Assembly (NCBI GenBank): GCA_002477625.1
Contig: DLQQ01000073.1
Location: 1 to 10,320, forward strand
DNA: 10,320 nucleotides
Source: Candidatus Arcticimaribacter sp. UBA7428
Lineage (GTDB): Bacteria; Bacteroidota; Bacteroidia; Flavobacteriales; Flavobacteriaceae
Direction: 5' to 3'
Below, piece after piece: positions 7,316-10,320 of the stretch (positions within the stretch are counted from its first letter, which is position 1; every line of letters starts with the position of its first letter). The notes under the pieces were generated by a model. The model made no database searches. It was not told where the DNA came from and saw only the letters and a list, made by a program, of their open reading frames with translations. The translations under genes and the position numbers were made by a program.

Positions 7316-8314
7316 TTATTCAGCTAGGTACCACGCTTCTTCTTCCAATGAATTTACTAAAAAGTAATACAAGCGGATCGCCTCTCTTTTAGACTCGAAA
7401 CGTCCATAAGCAACACGATATAAACCATCTGCACTTTGTTTTGCCAAAGTTGCTCCATCAAAACCATCAATCTTCAATTGATCGATCATTTTAAGTGCGT
7501 TGGACTCCTCGCGGTAACTTCCAGCAATAACACTGAAATAATCCCCTGATACGACTTCTAGAGTATTGTCAATGGCAGCTTCCTCAGCAATAACATTAAG
7601 TTCTAATGTAGCGAGTTCACCGATATCAAAGGATGCTTCTTGTACATTGGACTTAATTTTTTCTTGAGCAACCTCAGTCGATTTTAAACGCTCGTTAGTC
7701 AAGTATTGATTTCCAAAAAAGTAAGTGGCACCTAACAAACCAATTGCGAGTACGCCAACAGCTGCATACTTTAAATAGGCTGGTTGTTGTTTTTGCTTTT
7801 CTGGAGTAAATGCTAAAGGCTCTTTTTTTGAATCTTCCATAGAAATTGTTTTTTTAATTGTAGTTGTAACTTGTGGGGCTTTCGATTCGGTTATTTTCGA
7901 AACGGGTTTTTTTGTAAAGGAGGTCAAACCAATTGAATTGGTGTCAAAATTGGTTTTGCTGTAAGGTAGAAATTCTATTTTTTGTTCGGAATTGAAACGT
8001 AATTCTCCAATACCATTCAGAATAACGAACTGTCCTATTTTTAGTTTTCTACTCCAATTGTCTGCTTCTTGTTGTATTTCTTGAAGCGCATTTTCGTAGG
8101 AAATGGATTTCCGTTGTGCAATATAATTCGCTAAAAGACCATCATTATGCGTCAACAAACCGTTAAACGATAATTCTTTCCCTGGAGGAAAAAAGATTCC
8201 CTTTTCTCGGTCAATGCGGATCGCAACTGGCTGTGTCAAAAAAGCGCCCAATTGGGGTATGATCACACATTCGTATTGATAAAGAAGTTCTTTTATATAT
8301 TGTACCAAAGTCAT
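7316..8314 (-). CDS. HU-CCDC81 / SPOR domain membrane protein
   Basis: From the chosen start the protein has 332 residues. The N-terminal half (TLVQYIKELLYQYECVIIPQ, then LGAFLTQPVAIRID, and later WSRKLKIGQFVILNGIGELRF) matches the paired prokaryotic CCDC81-type HU domains found in Bacteroidota. A low-complexity linker and one membrane helix (about 182-200, YAAVGVLAIGLLGATYFFG) follow. A C-terminal SPOR domain (about 258-332) begins YFSVIAGSYREESNALKMID and contains LYRVAYGRFESKREA. SPOR domains bind glycan strands stripped of stem peptides at division septa. The domain order puts the HU part in the cytoplasm and SPOR in the periplasm. An ATG 36 nt further upstream (8350) is in frame, but the promoter at 8318-8350 lies across it and family members begin at the later Met, so I use 8314. 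The role in division or envelope organisation is inferred. Confidence 0.85.
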   Translation of the reverse strand: MTLVQYIKELLYQYECVIIPQLGAFLTQPVAIRIDREKGIFFPPGKELSFNGLLTHNDGLLANYIAQRKSISYENALQEIQQEADNWSRKLKIGQFVILNGIGELRFNSEQKIEFLPYSKTNFDTNSIGLTSFTKKPVSKITESKAPQVTTTIKKTISMEDSKKEPLAFTPEKQKQQPAYLKYAAVGVLAIGLLGATYFFGNQYLTNERLKSTEVAQEKIKSNVQEASFDIGELATLELNVIAEEAAIDNTLEVVSGDYFSVIAGSYREESNALKMIDQLKIDGFDGATLAKQSADGLYRVAYGRFESKREAIRLYYFLVNSLEEEAWYLAE

Positions 8315-8317
8315 ATT

Positions 8318-8350
8318 CAAATGTAGTAAATTTAAAAACCCTTTCGACAA
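8318..8350 (-). promoter_or_regulatory. Bacteroidota-type promoter of the SPOR gene
   Basis: On the minus strand, TACATTTG (8325-8318) matches the -7 consensus TAnnTTTG exactly. TTG (8350-8348) stands 22 nt upstream in the -33 position. Only 3 nt separate the -7 box from the ATG at 8314, so transcription would start at or within a few bases of the start codon and give a leaderless or nearly leaderless mRNA. This also decides the start: the upstream ATG at 8350 would not be in the transcript. Confidence 0.55.
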
Positions 8351-8393
8351 TTTTTTTATTTTGTAAAAAAATCCCTAAATCTGTTCTTATCCT

Positions 8394-9600
8394 ATGAAGC
8401 TAACGTCTATTCAAGCTGCTTTATTGTTGCAGATGTTGCCCGGTATCGGAGACATCACCGCAAAGAAACTAGTTGATCACTGTGGAAGCGCTCAAGCTGT
8501 GTTCAACGAGAAAAAAATTAATTTACTCAAAATTAAAGGTATAGGTACGTTTCATTTGCAAGGGTTTGACCAATTGGAGCGCCATCTAGCTGCAGTATTT
8601 GAGGAAGAAAAGTTTTTGGAAAAAGAAAAAATAACTCCATTGCTGTACCCTTCCCCAGCTTATCCGAAAGCCTTGGGGTTTTGTGCCAATGCACCCTTAG
8701 TCTTGTTTAAAAAAGGAATTGTTTCTTGGGAAAACGAACGAATCCTGAGCATCGTAGGCACGCGAAACCCAACGTCTAGGGGAGTAGATTTTTGTAAACA
8801 GTTGATCGAAGATCTTGCTGAATACAACCCCCCTTATTGTTTCAGATTTTGCTTGGGGAATTGATATTATAGCCCACAAAGCGGCTCTGGATCATGGGTT
8901 AAAAACAGTTGCCTGTTTGGGGCATGGATTGAATCAAATATACCCAACAGAGCACAAGATTCATGTCGAATCAGTTTGTAATCAGGGAGGTATTCTAACC
9001 GAATTTTAGAGTAATTCTTCTTTTGAAAAATCCAATTTTTTAAAGTGAAACCGGATTATTGCCGGTTTAGCACATGCGACCTTAGTAATTGAATCGAAAG
9101 CAAAAGGGGGCAGCTTGGTAACTCCAGAACACGCACATTATTACGGAAGAGATGTTTTTGCGGTTCCAGGGAGGGTTAATGACTCCCAAAGCGCTGGTTG
9201 TCTGAATTTGATTCGTACGGATAAAGCGCGCATGATAACATCTGCCGCTGACGTGGCTTATTGGATGGGTTGGGAGTCCAATCCAAAACCCAAAGTTGTT
9301 CAAAAAGAATTATTCATCAGCATGACTGGAGAAGAAGAATTGCTTTTCAACTTACTAGAAACCAAGACCAGTTTAGATGCGTTGGCATTAGAAGCCAAAC
9401 TCCCCATAAGGAAAGTCGCTGCTATTTTATTTCAATTGGAAATGAAAGGCTGTGTTCATCCGCTGGCAGGAAAACAATTTGAACGCGCTCAGTATCCTAT
9501 TTTAGAACGGACCCGCATCATGACATCCGTAGCAATAAGCTTTGCTTTTTCAGCACCTTTTGTAAGCGCAATAGTAACTTCAGCGGGATTGTTTTGGTAG
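8394..9600 (+). pseudogene. dprA: Broken DNA-processing protein DprA
   Basis: DprA binds incoming single-stranded DNA and loads RecA during natural transformation. The pieces cover the whole protein. A helix-hairpin-helix start (LLQMLPGIGDITAKKLVDHC) leads into the Rossmann-like core (ILSIVGTRNPTSRGVDFC, then GIDIIAHKAALDHGLKTVAC, GHGLNQIYP and NRIIAGLAHATLVIESKAKG, then GGSLVTPEHA, DVFAVPGRVND and GCLNLI). A C-terminal winged helix follows (EEELLFNLLETKTSLDALAL). Three lesions interrupt it. A run of six C at 8828-8833, where five would keep frame, shifts codons after EDLAEYNP. TAG stands at 9007-9009 where relatives have Trp, and TGA at 9046-9048 where the conserved NFLKRNRIIAG has Arg. The usual C-terminus (GKQFE, near 9483) has no stop, and the frame runs on to 9600 inside trpS. 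Each remaining piece is too small to work alone. The flanking SPOR gene and trpS agree with the usual neighbourhood. Sequence error could explain some of the lesions. Confidence 0.88.
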
Positions 9601-10319
9601 TAGTCAAACTTAGTTCTCGCTTCAGCAAAAGAATCAAGGATCAGTTCAAATAAGGCTTGTTTTGCATGACCATAGCCCATTCCTCCTGCATTGTACAGGC
9701 TGCGCAAATCCGATATCTGCTGTTCAGTTCCTAATAAAGAGTAGAGCGCAAATACAGTACAAGTGTCGGGATCTTTCGGATCTTCTAAGGGAGTAGAATC
9801 CGTTTGAATCCCCATGATTTGTTTTCTCAATTTTTTTTCTGGAAGAAAAATATTGATGGTATTATTTTTGGATTTACTCATTTTTTGACCATCAGTACCC
9901 GGAATAATTTGAGCATCCTTTTGGATTTGAGCTTTGGGCAGAACAAAGGTTTCTCCTTGTTGGTTATTGAAGCGAGCGGCAACGTCTCGGGTCATTTCAA
10001 GGTGTTGTAATTGATCTTTTCCTACGGGAACAATTTCTGCATCGTAAAGTAAAATATCTGCAGCCATAAGCATGGGATAACTAAAAAGACCTGCATTTAC
10101 ATCCGATAAATGATCCGTTTTGTCTTTAAAAGAATGCGCTAAAGTAAGCCGTTGGTAAGGGAAGAAACAACTCAGATACCAGCTCAATTCGGTCACCTGA
10201 CTTACATCACTTTGCCGGTAAAAAACGGTTTTATCGGTATCCAAACCACATGCCAACCAGGCAGCTGCTGTATTGAAGGTATGCTCTCGCAACAGGGCTC
10301 CATCTTTGATTTGAGTCAG
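9489..10319 (-). CDS. trpS: Tryptophan--tRNA ligase, N-terminus beyond the window
   Basis: This cytosolic class I aminoacyl-tRNA synthetase charges tRNA-Trp with tryptophan using ATP. The 276 visible codons cover most of the family's roughly 320 residues. They include FYRQSDVSQVTELSWYLSCF, AGLFSYPMLMAADILLYDA, VPVGKDQLQHLEMTRDVA (the Trp-binding and nucleotide region) and the KMSKS loop IPGTDGQKMSKSKNNTIN, encoded at 9884-9870. The C-terminal helical part ends VMMRVRSKIGY with TGA at 9491-9489. The HIGH-like motif is missing only because the window ends. The frame is open to base 10319, and the TTG at 10292 is an internal Leu. The gene converges on the broken dprA, whose reading frame overlaps its last 112 nt in antisense. 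Confidence 0.96.
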   Translation of the reverse strand: MTQIKDGALLREHTFNTAAAWLACGLDTDKTVFYRQSDVSQVTELSWYLSCFFPYQRLTLAHSFKDKTDHLSDVNAGLFSYPMLMAADILLYDAEIVPVGKDQLQHLEMTRDVAARFNNQQGETFVLPKAQIQKDAQIIPGTDGQKMSKSKNNTINIFLPEKKLRKQIMGIQTDSTPLEDPKDPDTCTVFALYSLLGTEQQISDLRSLYNAGGMGYGHAKQALFELILDSFAEARTKFDYYQNNPAEVTIALTKGAEKAKLIATDVMMRVRSKIGY

Positions 10320-10320
10320 A

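Noticed and set aside
7309..7325. Hairpin AGCTG / CAGCT between the convergent envC-like and SPOR genes, as a bidirectional terminator
   Set aside because: The stem has only 5 bp and overlaps both gene ends. Only a short T-run follows it on the minus strand and none on the plus strand.
8357..8363. TATTTTG as the -7 box of dprA
   Set aside because: The spacing is one base short of TAnnTTTG and no TTG stands at the right distance upstream.
8815..9009. Separate 64-residue gene inside the dprA region
   Set aside because: Its sequence (PLIVSDFAWGID, GHGLNQIYP) is the middle of DprA in the shifted frame, and it begins at an internal TTG. It is a piece of the pseudogene.
9007..9048. Stop-codon recoding (TAG or TGA read as an amino acid) in dprA
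   Set aside because: The two stops replace different residues (Trp and Arg), a frameshift is also present, and neighbouring genes use TAG and TGA normally as stops (for example the stop at 9489 of trpS and that of the nucleotidyltransferase at 5290).

Overview
The window is chromosomal DNA from a low-GC member of the Bacteroidota, most likely a flavobacterium. Three things point there. Start codons lack Shine-Dalgarno sequences. A Bacteroidota-type promoter (TTG / TAnnTTTG) lies in front of the SPOR gene. The gene content is also typical: an ATP synthase cluster without beta and epsilon after gamma, a DUF4292 lipoprotein, a CCDC81-type HU/SPOR protein, and the dprA-trpS pair.

Layout. Positions 2-3389 (+) hold the distal part of an ATP synthase operon, atpF (5' end cut off by the window)-atpH-atpA-atpG, closed by a strong intrinsic terminator at 3416-3440. 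Positions 3390-3829 are a 440-nt gap. It holds that terminator, a start-less fragment resembling the TonB-plug-like C-terminal tail of Bacteroidota proteins, and a second hairpin terminator. Positions 3830-7307 (+) form a tight four-gene operon: dut, a sugar-phosphate nucleotidyltransferase, a DUF4292 lipoprotein and an EnvC-like coiled-coil/LytM protein. The last three overlap at their stop/start codons. At 7316-8314 (-) is a membrane-anchored HU-CCDC81/SPOR protein, convergent with the envC-like gene. Positions 8394-9600 (+) are dprA, broken by one frameshift and two in-frame stops. Positions 9489-10319 (-) are trpS, whose N-terminus lies beyond the window.

How the genes fit together. The first block makes the stator and catalytic parts of the F1Fo ATP synthase. 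The middle block mixes nucleotide-pool hygiene (dUTPase) with cell-envelope work: activated sugar synthesis, an outer-membrane-type lipoprotein and a probable activator of peptidoglycan amidases. The SPOR protein next door probably binds septal peptidoglycan, so 5287-8314 reads as an envelope/division neighbourhood. The broken dprA suggests recent loss of natural transformation in this strain, unless the lesions are sequence errors.

I see no mobile element, CRISPR array, RNA gene or convincing novel system. The most notable signals are the decayed dprA, the orphan plug-like fragment after the ATP synthase terminator, and the probably leaderless promoter of the SPOR gene.
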